Of a stretch of 33,210 nt of DNA, positions 17,116 through 26,237 are shown in pieces; the first letter of the stretch is position 1; the number at the start of each line of letters is the position of its first letter. The notes beneath the pieces were generated by a model. That model was given only the letters and a program-made list of their open reading frames with translations. It made no database searches and was not told where the DNA came from. The stretch comes from an uncultured Acetobacteraceae bacterium. Lineage in GTDB: Bacteria; Pseudomonadota; Alphaproteobacteria; Acetobacterales; Acetobacteraceae. The stretch spans positions 1 through 33,210 of the forward strand of contig CALFNB010000074.1 in assembly GCA_937902425.1 (NCBI GenBank), read 5' to 3'. Position numbers and translations under genes: made by a program.

Positions 17116-17255
17116 GCTTGAATATCATGCGAAGCGCCGTTATCCACGCATGACCTGGACCCGCGTCCGATCTTCATCAATACGATGGTCCGGTCGAGTC
17201 GGGCCATGACGTGGAGGGCAAAAGTCAGACTTAATGCGAAGTGATATGCGACCTC

Positions 17256-18350
17256 CTACGTCACGGTGATCGCTCCGGTAACCAGCGCACCGGTGGTGAC
17301 CCCGCCGGAACCTTGCGCCAGCATCCACAGATAGAATGTCGCCGCTGTCGCCGGCGCGTTGAACCACTGGCCCCATCCATTGGTTTGCCCATCGGCGCCG
17401 GCCGCGATCAGGCCCGTGGTCGGGATCGTCGAGTTGCTCGCCGACCAGGCGAAAGATGCCCCGGTCACCGCGGTTGGCGCGGCGGCCGCGGTCAACTGAG
17501 CACCGCCATTGGGCGCAACGCCGGTACTATGAACCTGCGTGGTCGCGGCGATCCAGGCGCCCTGCGCAACCGTGGCACCCCAGGTTGTCCCCGTGGTGAC
17601 GGCTGACCACGCCCCTGGGCTTGCCGCGGCGTTGGTCGCCCGCACTTCCACGTCGACCGCGGTCGCACCGGTCAGGCCGGCGAGAGTGTACGGACTCGCC
17701 ACTCCCGTTACCACCGTCCAGGTGCCGGCACCCGTCGGACTGGAGCGCACATTGTAACCCGTGGCGGCGCCGTGCGTGCCATCGACCCCTGGAGCACTCC
17801 AGGTGACGGTCAGCTTCGTGTTCGTGCCATCCGGCGGTGGCGCGACGCTCGCGATCGCCGGCGCGTTCGGCGCGAAAGGCCCCGCCGCCGCCGTGGTGCG
17901 CGTGCTGGTGGCCGACCATGCGCTCGTGCCGGCGGTGTTCGAGCACTGGAGTTGAACGTCGATCGCCGCGCCGGCGGTCAGGCCCGACAGGTCGTATGGG
18001 CTCGTGACACCTGACACCACCGTCCAGGTGGCGGCGCCTGACGGGCTGGATCGCAGGGCGAACGCGGTGGCGGCGCCGTGCGAGCCGTCGATCGCCGGGG
18101 CTGTCCAGGTCACGGTCAGGTGGCTGCCGGTGCCTTGCGCGAGCGATACGGCGCCCGGCGTGTTGGGTATGAACAGTGTGGGCGGTGTCGCGATCGCCGC
18201 CGGTACCGGCGGCTCGGCGGCTTGGCCGTGCCCCGGACGTACCCACCTTGTCTGTGGCGCGGGTGAGCTTGGCTGCCCGAGGGCGTGGACCGCGGTCATG
18301 TGCCGGCTTATCTGCTGGGCTGGCTGCCGTGGCGTGTCGGATTTTGGCAT
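17256..18350 (-). CDS. Fibronectin type III repeat protein (two Fn3 domains)
   Basis: 364 aa; two ~95-aa units: LTVTWTAPAIDGSHGAATAFALRSSPSGAATWTVVSGVTSPYDLSGLTAGAAIDVQL and LTVTWSAPGVDGTHGAATGYNVRSSPTGAGTWTVVTGVASPYTLAGLTGATAVDVEV. Confidence 0.8.
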   Translation of the reverse strand: MPKSDTPRQPAQQISRHMTAVHALGQPSSPAPQTRWVRPGHGQAAEPPVPAAIATPPTLFIPNTPGAVSLAQGTGSHLTVTWTAPAIDGSHGAATAFALRSSPSGAATWTVVSGVTSPYDLSGLTAGAAIDVQLQCSNTAGTSAWSATSTRTTAAAGPFAPNAPAIASVAPPPDGTNTKLTVTWSAPGVDGTHGAATGYNVRSSPTGAGTWTVVTGVASPYTLAGLTGATAVDVEVRATNAAASPGAWSAVTTGTTWGATVAQGAWIAATTQVHSTGVAPNGGAQLTAAAAPTAVTGASFAWSASNSTIPTTGLIAAGADGQTNGWGQWFNAPATAATFYLWMLAQGSGGVTTGALVTGAITVT

Positions 18351-18497
18351 TCTTGTGCGGCTCCTGTTGGCGCCGCGTGGATATGGGAAGCCCGCCGCCG
18401 TTATCCAGATGTTAGATGTACTAATGTACGATATCGGTTTTCAACCGGATAAGGGCTAATGCCAGCATTTTCCACTAACGCGCCGGCCGCTGGCCGC

Positions 18498-20138
18498 CTA
18501 TGCCAGCGCGAGTTCCCGGTAACCCGTCGCCGCCACCTCGTCACAGCGCGCGCGGTAGGCCGGGGCACTGCCGCTGTAGCGCGCGATGATTCGGGTCTGC
18601 TTGCCCTCCACGTTCGAGTTGATGCCGGTCATCCAAGAATTGACCTCGTTGGACAGCAGCCCCACCCCGAGCGACTTCACGTGATCGGTCCAGGACGCCA
18701 CGCCCGCCGCGGTGGCCTCCACCCGCGTCAATTGATGGTCCCGCGCGTGGCGGATCAGACTTGTCACCCACTCCACATTGTATTCGATACTGCGCGGAAT
18801 ATTGCCCAGAGCGGTATGCGGCCCCATCAGCATCATCATGTTGGGGAAACCCTCGACCATGACGCCCAGATAAGTGCGCGGCCCGCCTTTCCATTTATCC
18901 TTCAACCGAAGCCCGTCCACGCCCCGGATATCGATCCGGTCAAAGCTGCCGGTGATGGCGTCGAAACCGGTCGCGTAAATGATGATATCGAACTCGTACT
19001 CCCGATCGCTGGTCTTGATGCCGTTCGGTGTGATCCGTTCGATCGGAGCTTCCTTGATATCCACCAGTTCGACGTTCGGCTGATTGTAGACCTCGTAATA
19101 CTTCGTCTCCAAAGGCACGCGGCGGGTGCCGAAGCCGTGGTTTTTTGGGATCAGCTTCTCGGCCACCACTGGGTCCTTCACCCGCTGGCGAATCTTGCGG
19201 GCCACGAAATCGGTGATCGCGTCGTTCGCCTTCGGATTGGTCAGGATATCGCGAAAATTGCCCTGCCAGATGCCGAAGCCGGGCGAGGCATACAGCTTCT
19301 CGAAGAACGCCTCGCGCTTTTCCGGCGTCACTTCGAATGTGCCGCGCGGATCCGGCGTGTGCAGGAAACACGCGAAGGTCTCCTGGCAGCGTTTGAACAT
19401 TTCCGGGTAGCCGGCCTTGATCTTCGCCATTTGCTCGGCGTCGATCCGGCTGTTGTGCAGCGGCGCGCACCAGTTCGGCGTGCGCTGGAACACGGTCAGG
19501 TGGCCGGCGGTCTTGGCGACTTCCTGGATCGTCTGCACGCCGGTGGCGCCGGTGCCGATCACGGCCACGCGCTTGCCCTCGAAGCTCACCGGCTCCTTCG
19601 GCCAGCGGGCGGTGTGGAAGGATGCGCCTTTGAAACTGTCCACCCCTTCGATGCGCGGCATCGTCGGCGCCGACAGCGGGCCAATCGCGGTGATCAGGAA
19701 CCGCGTGCGAAAGCGGTCGCCGTTTTCCAGCGTCACATCCCAGCTTCGCGTCGCGTCCTGGTAGTGTGCCGCGCTGACCCGGCTGCGAAACTGGATGTCG
19801 CGGCGCAGGTCGAACTTGTCCGCGACGTGATTGAGGTAGCGCTCGGTCTCCGGCTGCGGCGCGAAATGTTCATTCCAGTTCCATTCCTCCAGCAGCTCCT
19901 TCGAAAACGAGTAGCTGTAGGAGTAGCTTTCGGAATCAAAACGAGCGCCTGGATAACGGTTCCAGTACCATGTGCCGCCGACCCCGGTGCCGGCCTCCAG
20001 CACCCGCACGCGCATGCCAAGCTCCCGCATGCGGTAGAGTTGGTAGAGCCCCGACATGCCCGCCCCAATGATGATGGCGTCGTAGTCCAATGCCGGCGCC
20101 GTGCCGGCCTGGGCCTGGGTTTCGTGCGAGGCGGTCAT
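18498..20138 (-). CDS. Flavin-containing / Baeyer-Villiger-type monooxygenase
   Basis: 546 aa; DAIIIGAGMSGLYQLYRMRELG, GGTWYWNRYPGARFDSESYSYSYSF, FKGASFHTARWPKE (BVMO-type fingerprint), AVIGTGATGVQTIQEVAK. Confidence 0.92.
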   Translation of the reverse strand: MTASHETQAQAGTAPALDYDAIIIGAGMSGLYQLYRMRELGMRVRVLEAGTGVGGTWYWNRYPGARFDSESYSYSYSFSKELLEEWNWNEHFAPQPETERYLNHVADKFDLRRDIQFRSRVSAAHYQDATRSWDVTLENGDRFRTRFLITAIGPLSAPTMPRIEGVDSFKGASFHTARWPKEPVSFEGKRVAVIGTGATGVQTIQEVAKTAGHLTVFQRTPNWCAPLHNSRIDAEQMAKIKAGYPEMFKRCQETFACFLHTPDPRGTFEVTPEKREAFFEKLYASPGFGIWQGNFRDILTNPKANDAITDFVARKIRQRVKDPVVAEKLIPKNHGFGTRRVPLETKYYEVYNQPNVELVDIKEAPIERITPNGIKTSDREYEFDIIIYATGFDAITGSFDRIDIRGVDGLRLKDKWKGGPRTYLGVMVEGFPNMMMLMGPHTALGNIPRSIEYNVEWVTSLIRHARDHQLTRVEATAAGVASWTDHVKSLGVGLLSNEVNSWMTGINSNVEGKQTRIIARYSGSAPAYRARCDEVAATGYRELALA

Positions 20139-20187
20139 CTGCTGTCGCTCCTGCGTGCGGTGTCAGCGGCTTTCCCAGGGGCGGGGA

Positions 20188-20205
20188 AGCTACTCACCAG
20201 TAGCT
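20188..20205. repeat. Hairpin AGCTACT-CACC-AGTAGCT
   Basis: 7-bp perfect stem in the divergent intergenic region between the BVMO and SBP genes. Confidence 0.5.
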
Positions 20206-20467
20206 TTGCCACCGACGCGGGCTTTGAGCAACGGTTGGACAGCCCGTCGGCAGGGCGGCACTCTGCCTGGCCCGCCGAGGTTCACAGACAGATGCGCGCC
20301 GCGGGCAAGGAGACGACCGTGCCCGATGTGGTGCTTCAGGATCACACCGACGATAGTCCCACGCGGGCGATCGGCGACAGTGTCAGGCGCTTTGTTGAGC
20401 AGGATTCCAGCTGCCGCCACGCCGGCATAACGGCCGGCGTCAACCGACCGTCAGGGAGCCGAAACGA

Positions 20468-22045
20468 ATGAAACGAAGAACACTTTTACAAGCGTCCGCG
20501 GCGGCCGCGCTGCCAACCTCCTTCGCTATCGCCCAACCGGCGAACACCCGCACATTGCGGTTCATTCCGCAGGCGAACCTCACGCTACTCGACCCGATCT
20601 TCACCACCGCTCAGCCTACGGTGAATCACGGTTGGGCCATTTATGACCTGCTGTTTGGCGTCAACGCGAAGCTGGAGCCGAAGCCGCAAATGGCCGAGGG
20701 CTACACGGTGTCCGACGATGGCAGGACCTATTTGATCAAATTGCGTGAGGGCCTGAAATTCCATAACGGCGAACCGGTGCGGGCACAGGATTGCGCGCCC
20801 AGTTTGAAGCGTTGGGCGGCGAGGGAGACGATTGGGCAGACTGTGTGGCAATATGTCGATGCATGCACCGCGCCAGACGACCGCACCCTGAAGATCACCC
20901 TTAAGCGGCCAATCTCGATCTTTATCGAGGCGATTGCCCGCGGCGGCGCATCGGTCGCCTTCATGATGCCCGAGCATGTCGCCAACACCGATCCGTTCAA
21001 GCAGATCAACGACACGACCGGATCCGGACCGTATAAGTTTCTGCCCAATGAATTCGTGCCCGGCGCGCATGCCGCCTATGCCCGCAATCCCGACTATGTG
21101 CCGCGCCAGGAGCCGGCGGAGTGGATGGTCGGCGGCAAGGTCGCGCATTTCGATCGGATCGAATGGCGGGTCATTCCGGACTCCGGCACCGCGGCGGCGG
21201 CTCTGCAGGCCGGCGAGGTGGACTGGTACGAAATGGTGGAGCCCGACCTCGTGCCGTTGTTGCGGCGCAATCCCGATATCACCATCGGCTCACACAATCC
21301 AACGGGCTATAATGGTGTGCTGCGCTTCAACCATCTGCATCCGCCGTTCGACAATGTCGCGGTGCGCCGTGCCGTGATGATGGGGATCAATCAGACCGAT
21401 TACATGGCGTCGGTCACCGGCGGCGACACGAGCGCGTACCTGACCTGCAAGTCGATGTTTCCTTGCGGCAGCCACTACGGCCAGGAGGTCGGCGCCGAGG
21501 CGATGCGGGGCGATGTCGAGAAGGCCAAGGCGATGCTTGCCGCGTCCGGTTACAAGGGCGAGAAGGCGGTACTGCTCAATCCGACCGACCTGACCACGGT
21601 GGGTCCTTTTGGCAACGTGACTTACGACCTGCTGCGCAAGATCGGCATGAACGTGGAGATGGTGGCGACCGACTGGGGCACCGTGGTCCAGCGCCGCGTA
21701 TCACGCGAGCCGGTGGAAAAGGGCGGGTGGTCCATCCTGCACACCTGGGCGCCCTCGACCATTCGCTACACGCCCGTCGAGCATAGCCAGATCCGCGGTC
21801 TAGGCTCGACCGCCTGGTTCGGCTGGTACAAAGACGACACGATGGAGGTGCTCACACGCCGCTTCGTGGAAGCGTCGACGACGGAAGAACGCGAGGCCAC
21901 GGTGCTGGAGATTCACCAGCGCGCGTTCGAGATGGTGCCCTGCATCCCTCTGGGCACGTTTCAGATCCGCACGGCATATCGTGCGAATCTGCAAGGCGTG
22001 ATTTCGGCGACCGGTCCGTATTTCTGGAACGTCAGACGTGTCTGA
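20468..22045 (+). CDS. ABC transporter substrate-binding protein, family 5 (DppA/OppA-like)
   Basis: 525 aa; signal-like N-terminus MKRRTLLQASAAAALPTSFAIA, LRFIPQANLTLLDPIFTTA, LREGLKFHNGEPV, GSGPYKF, VRRAVMMGIN. Confidence 0.92.
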   Translation: MKRRTLLQASAAAALPTSFAIAQPANTRTLRFIPQANLTLLDPIFTTAQPTVNHGWAIYDLLFGVNAKLEPKPQMAEGYTVSDDGRTYLIKLREGLKFHNGEPVRAQDCAPSLKRWAARETIGQTVWQYVDACTAPDDRTLKITLKRPISIFIEAIARGGASVAFMMPEHVANTDPFKQINDTTGSGPYKFLPNEFVPGAHAAYARNPDYVPRQEPAEWMVGGKVAHFDRIEWRVIPDSGTAAAALQAGEVDWYEMVEPDLVPLLRRNPDITIGSHNPTGYNGVLRFNHLHPPFDNVAVRRAVMMGINQTDYMASVTGGDTSAYLTCKSMFPCGSHYGQEVGAEAMRGDVEKAKAMLAASGYKGEKAVLLNPTDLTTVGPFGNVTYDLLRKIGMNVEMVATDWGTVVQRRVSREPVEKGGWSILHTWAPSTIRYTPVEHSQIRGLGSTAWFGWYKDDTMEVLTRRFVEASTTEEREATVLEIHQRAFEMVPCIPLGTFQIRTAYRANLQGVISATGPYFWNVRRV

Positions 22046-22505
22046 CAGGATCAAGTACGACGACGGGGATCTCTCGCCCACCGGACTTAAGTTGGTAGTC
22101 GGCGAAGGGCGGCCAGATTTCAACCGCTTTCGCCCACAGCCGCGTCCGTTCCTCACCGGCGGCGGTCCGTGCCCGCGCGTGCATCTTCGCGGTGCCGACC
22201 TGGATGTCGACCTCCGGATCGGCGAGGATGTTGCGGTACCAGCCGGGGTGCTCCGGCGCGCCGCCCTTCGACGCGATCACGAAATAGCTGTCGCCATCAC
22301 GCCCGTAGAACAGCGGGAACAAATACCGCTGCCCCGACTTGCGGCCGGTCGTGGTCAACAGCAACGACGGGACGGCCTTCTCGGGCACGCCGGGCCGGAC
22401 AATCGTGTAAATGTGACCGTCGGTGCCCCCGCTGGATAAATAGCGGTCCACATGATCCTTCATCCATTGCGGAAGGTTGGGAGCGAGGGTCGTTTCGGTC
22501 ATCAT
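22032..22505 (-). CDS. DDN/DUF385-type nitroreductase / deazaflavin-dependent oxidoreductase
   Basis: 157 aa; LLLTTTGRKSGQRYLFPLFYGRDGDSYFVIASKGGAPEHPGWYRNILADPEVDIQVG. Confidence 0.88.
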   Translation of the reverse strand: MMTETTLAPNLPQWMKDHVDRYLSSGGTDGHIYTIVRPGVPEKAVPSLLLTTTGRKSGQRYLFPLFYGRDGDSYFVIASKGGAPEHPGWYRNILADPEVDIQVGTAKMHARARTAAGEERTRLWAKAVEIWPPFADYQLKSGGREIPVVVLDPVRHV

Positions 22506-22532
22506 CGTGTTTCCTCATGCGCCATTTTGGTG

Positions 22533-23555
22533 TCACAGGCCCTGGCGAACCCGCGGGAACAGTTCTTTCGCGATCATATCGATTGTCTCCACGGCCAGGC
22601 TCTCCGGCATGCCGGCCCATTCCGTGCTCATGACCAGATGATTGACGCCAAGCCGGCGGCGGATCGCCAGGATCTGTTCCGCGACCTCATCGGGAGAGCC
22701 GATCAGAAAACGATCGCCAATCAGGCTGTCGAAATCCTGACCAAGGCCGCGGTCGTCCGCCGGCATATCCTGGTGCCAGGAATGATACGCCTTGTATTTC
22801 GCGCCGAGATAAGGAGCGCACAGGCGGATCGCCTCGGCTCGGGTCTTCGCGACGAAGATCTCCCGCCGCAAGGGCAGCTCCTCCGGGAACGGCTTGCCGG
22901 CGGCATCGAGCGCGCGCCGATACAGCTCCATCTGGCGTTCGAGGGTGGTGATCTCGACCGCGGGCCCGATATACCAGCAGTCACCGAGCCGGGCGGCTCG
23001 TTCGATCGCGGGGTCGGCATTGGCGCCAATCCAGATCGGCGGATGCGGTTTTTGCAATGGTTTCGGCAGGCAGGAGGCATCGTCGAGCTCGAAATGCGCG
23101 GCTTTCATCTGGACCTTGTCCTCGGTCCATAGCCGCTTGATCGCCACGAGATTGGCCTCGAACCGGCGAACTCGCTGCGCCCGCGGCACGCCGAACGCCT
23201 TGAACTCGACATCGCGATAGCCGAGGCCGACACCCAGGATTATCTTGCCACCGGTTATCACATCGAGCGTCGCGAATTCCTCGGCGACATGCAGCGGCGA
23301 CAACAGAGGCAGCAGCAGGACCCCGGCATTGAGCCGCATCCGCGGCGCCTCGGCGGCGAAACGCGCCAGCATCGGCACCAGTTGCAGCATCTGAAATGGG
23401 TAAGCACTGTAGTGAGCGGTCTTGGTGATGGAGTCGAAACCAAGCCGGTCCGCCAGCCGGACGAAGGCCAAAGTTTCCTGGAACCGGCGGGAGATATCTT
23501 CGCCTGCTTCCGCCTGGCCGCGGACAACCAGTCCGAACTGGAATTGTGCCGTCAT
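22533..23555 (-). CDS. LLM-class (luciferase-like) flavin/F420-dependent oxidoreductase
   Basis: 340 aa; LADRLGFDSI, LNAGVLLLPLLSPLHVAEEFATLDVITGGKIILGVGLGY, PIWIGANADPAIERAARLGD. Confidence 0.9.
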   Translation of the reverse strand: MTAQFQFGLVVRGQAEAGEDISRRFQETLAFVRLADRLGFDSITKTAHYSAYPFQMLQLVPMLARFAAEAPRMRLNAGVLLLPLLSPLHVAEEFATLDVITGGKIILGVGLGYRDVEFKAFGVPRAQRVRRFEANLVAIKRLWTEDKVQMKAAHFELDDASCLPKPLQKPHPPIWIGANADPAIERAARLGDCWYIGPAVEITTLERQMELYRRALDAAGKPFPEELPLRREIFVAKTRAEAIRLCAPYLGAKYKAYHSWHQDMPADDRGLGQDFDSLIGDRFLIGSPDEVAEQILAIRRRLGVNHLVMSTEWAGMPESLAVETIDMIAKELFPRVRQGL

Positions 23556-23558
23556 GAT

Positions 23559-24338
23559 TTAATCCTTCTGTTTCGACGGCTCGATCTGTTCCATCAACGC
23601 CAGACCTTCCATCGCGAGGCCGTAACCGAGCAGGTCCTGCATGCGCCTCTTCAGATACTCGGTGAACATCAGTCGCGTATAGCGCAGCAGAAGGGTCGGC
23701 TTTTGGGTCAGCGCCTCGGCATGTTCCCAGGCCCGCGCCAGGACCTTGTCACGCGGCAAAACTTCCGCCACCAGACCCAGATCCTTCGCTTCCTGGGCCG
23801 ACAGCGTCTGCCCGGTGAGCAGAAAGTACCGGCCGCGGTTGAGGCCCAACAGCAGAGGCATCACGATGTGCATGCCATCGCCGGGCACCAGACCGTTCGG
23901 GAAATGCGCCGAGTCCTGGAACGCCGCCGTATCCGAAGCGAGCACGATGTCCGACAGCAACGGAATTTCGCCGTGCCGCCACGCCGGCCCGTTGATCGCC
24001 GAGATCACTGGCACCTCGATGTTCAACAGGTTCATCAGCAAAGCGCGGCCTTCCCAGTGCACGCGGTCGAACGCGTTGGCTGTCAGACCCGCGCTGATGG
24101 CGCTTTGGCCAGGGGTCGCTCGGACACCGGACCACTCATCGCCTGTCCCGGTCAGGATCACCACCCGATTGTCACGGTCGCGCGCGACGTCGGTGAACGC
24201 ATCGGGCAACTCGCCGTGCGGCCCGAGGCCCCAACGCAGCGGTCCGTTATCGGTGTGAAACCGCATCTCCAGGATGCCGTTCTCCCGGCGCATGTGGATG
24301 CACGAATATTTCGTCGCGTACTCGTCGAATCGGCTCAT
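23559..24338 (-). CDS. Enoyl-CoA hydratase/isomerase family protein
   Basis: 259 aa from MSRFDEYATKY; VVILTGTGDEWSG, VISAINGPAWRHGEIPLLSDIVLASDTAAFQDSAHFPNGLVPGDG; the longer ORF start (24695) overlaps the neighbouring gene. Confidence 0.88.
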   Translation of the reverse strand: MSRFDEYATKYSCIHMRRENGILEMRFHTDNGPLRWGLGPHGELPDAFTDVARDRDNRVVILTGTGDEWSGVRATPGQSAISAGLTANAFDRVHWEGRALLMNLLNIEVPVISAINGPAWRHGEIPLLSDIVLASDTAAFQDSAHFPNGLVPGDGMHIVMPLLLGLNRGRYFLLTGQTLSAQEAKDLGLVAEVLPRDKVLARAWEHAEALTQKPTLLLRYTRLMFTEYLKRRMQDLLGYGLAMEGLALMEQIEPSKQKD

Positions 24339-24405
24339 CGCGGTGTCTCCCTCGAAAATATGGGCACCGGCGCGGCGGCGATCCTGCCGCGCCGGCTTCG
24401 GAGGA

Positions 24406-25479
24406 TCAGGGTGCGGTGATCCGATACACCCGCGCCGCGGTGCCGCTGTAGAGAGCTTTCTTTTCGGCGGCTGACGCATTGGCCGTGATCCGCTTGAAGG
24501 CGTTCCACAGCTCGGTGTAGCCGCACGACTGCTTGTCCGGCGGGAAGTTGCTTTCGAACATGCAGCGATCAACGCCGAAGGCTTCGATGCAAGGTTCGAC
24601 ATACTGGCGCCACGCAGCGGCGAGGTCCTCGGACGAGGGCGGAATGTCGCGCTCGTGGAAGTCGAACCCGAAGGAGACCATGCCGATGCCGCCAAGTTTC
24701 ATATTGACGTTCGGGCATTTCGCCAGTTCGGCGATATCCTTGCGCCAGCCGGCGAGAATCTCCGGTCGGCGCCCCGAATAAGGCCCGACGCCAAGCACGC
24801 CGCCGACATGGTTCAGGATGATGGTGGTGTTCGGGAACGCACGGGCGAGATCGATCGCGTCCGGTAGTTGCGGATGATACTGCCACGACTCGAAACTCAG
24901 TCCCAACGGTTCCAACCGGGCGAATCCCTCACGAAACTTCGGGTCCATCACCTGATGCAGCGCCACGGTGCGAGAGGCGAACTTGCTGATCGCCTCATGG
25001 GTGTCCCAGGCCACGCCGTGGCGGATGCCGCGCAAACGCCCGCCGGCGACCGCGATTTCGGCCTCCAGCAATTCGCGCACGCGCGCGCCGACGGTAAGGT
25101 CGCCGCCGCCCACGATCGCCTCGGCGACACGGCAAGGGCCATAATTGCCCGAGGCACTCATCGCCGCGATGCCGTTGACGAACTCGACCTCGCCCACCGG
25201 CGCCATCTCGCGTGAGCCGTCCTTGCGGTACATCGCGCGGCATTCGAGGAACACCGTCGAGACGATGTTGTGCCCGCCGCCGATATCGGCCAGCAGATTG
25301 GGCAACAGGTACTGTCCGCGATGCGGCGTGTCCCAGAAATGGTGGTGCGGATCGATGATCGGCAGATCCGGCTCCAGTGCCGCTTCGTTGGGGCGCTTCG
25401 CCAGCCATGCTTTCAGCGCGGCGTCATCGCGATAAGTGGTGCCACGAAATTCACCTTTCGAGTCTCCGGTCATTTGCAT
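24406..25479 (-). CDS. Amidohydrolase family 2
   Basis: 357 aa; LPIIDPHHHFWD, IILNHVGG, NVNMKLGGIGM, FGVDRCMFESNFPPDK. Confidence 0.9.
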   Translation of the reverse strand: MQMTGDSKGEFRGTTYRDDAALKAWLAKRPNEAALEPDLPIIDPHHHFWDTPHRGQYLLPNLLADIGGGHNIVSTVFLECRAMYRKDGSREMAPVGEVEFVNGIAAMSASGNYGPCRVAEAIVGGGDLTVGARVRELLEAEIAVAGGRLRGIRHGVAWDTHEAISKFASRTVALHQVMDPKFREGFARLEPLGLSFESWQYHPQLPDAIDLARAFPNTTIILNHVGGVLGVGPYSGRRPEILAGWRKDIAELAKCPNVNMKLGGIGMVSFGFDFHERDIPPSSEDLAAAWRQYVEPCIEAFGVDRCMFESNFPPDKQSCGYTELWNAFKRITANASAAEKKALYSGTAARVYRITAP

Positions 25480-25497
25480 TCCCTCCTTATGATTTCT

Positions 25498-26004
25498 TCA
25501 GTCGGCGACCAAACGAGGTGTCAGGGGCTTGCACACACGCACACCCTGACGCCCGATCAACGTTTCGGCTTCGGCGCGCGAAGCGACGACCGCGATGCCG
25601 CGCCGTCGCACGCTGCGGTCAAGCCCGATTGATTCCGCCCATTGTACCGGGATTGGCATGTCGGCGCCCTCTTCGACCACCACCAGAGCGCCTTCCATCG
25701 GCACGTCGGGCGTCTGATCGATACCGGAGAGCACATTCCGGTGCCAGTTGTTCATCCTCTCCCGCCATTCGCCGGTGCCCTGAGGGCCGGCCTTGGCGCG
25801 GTAGGTCGCACTGCTGAACACCTCCGGACCAGTGACCTGGTGCAGGGCGACGAAGGGGGACGCGTGGGGGGCCAGCGATTCGAACCGCTGGGTTGCCTGG
25901 ATGCCGGGGATGGAAATCAATTTCTTCATATGGGCAAGGTACCAGTCGTCCCATTCGGCACGGCGCGCGACGTCGATCAACGCCATTTCCACCATGTAGA
26001 TCAT
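25498..26004 (-). CDS. Hypothetical protein, possible dimeric alpha/beta-barrel (EthD-like)
   Basis: 168 aa; MVEMALIDVARRAEWDDWYLAHMKKLISIPGIQATQRF resembles EthD-like N-terminal strand-helix pattern. Confidence 0.6.
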   Translation of the reverse strand: MIYMVEMALIDVARRAEWDDWYLAHMKKLISIPGIQATQRFESLAPHASPFVALHQVTGPEVFSSATYRAKAGPQGTGEWRERMNNWHRNVLSGIDQTPDVPMEGALVVVEEGADMPIPVQWAESIGLDRSVRRRGIAVVASRAEAETLIGRQGVRVCKPLTPRLVAD

Positions 26005-26162
26005 CGCCGCGTCCTCCCGATGTATGGATTGGCTCTGGGCCGCGCCCTCGCAGTTTCCCCCACGGGCATTGTCCCTCCTTTCGGTTCCCGGCCGAATGGG
26101 TCACGTTACCCGCGATTGGGGGCGCGCGCCAATTCGCGGTGAACCCCTGTTGGCGATGAGGC

Positions 26163-26235
26163 CCGGAGTTCAGATCGAAATGTCATGCCGCGCGCGGCGA
26201 TGGGACAATCATACAGGTTGAGATATGAACTCCGG
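26163..26235. repeat. 10-bp inverted repeat (53-nt spacer) enclosing a 12-bp palindrome
   Basis: CCGGAGTTCA (26163-26172) and TGAACTCCGG (26226-26235); inner GCCGCGCGCGGC; right arm ends 2 nt before ATG 26238. Confidence 0.7.
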
Positions 26236-26237
26236 TT

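Noticed and set aside
18459-20471. 670-aa plus-strand ORF
   Set aside because: Antisense to the BVMO gene; high-GC shadow ORF with no domain signature.
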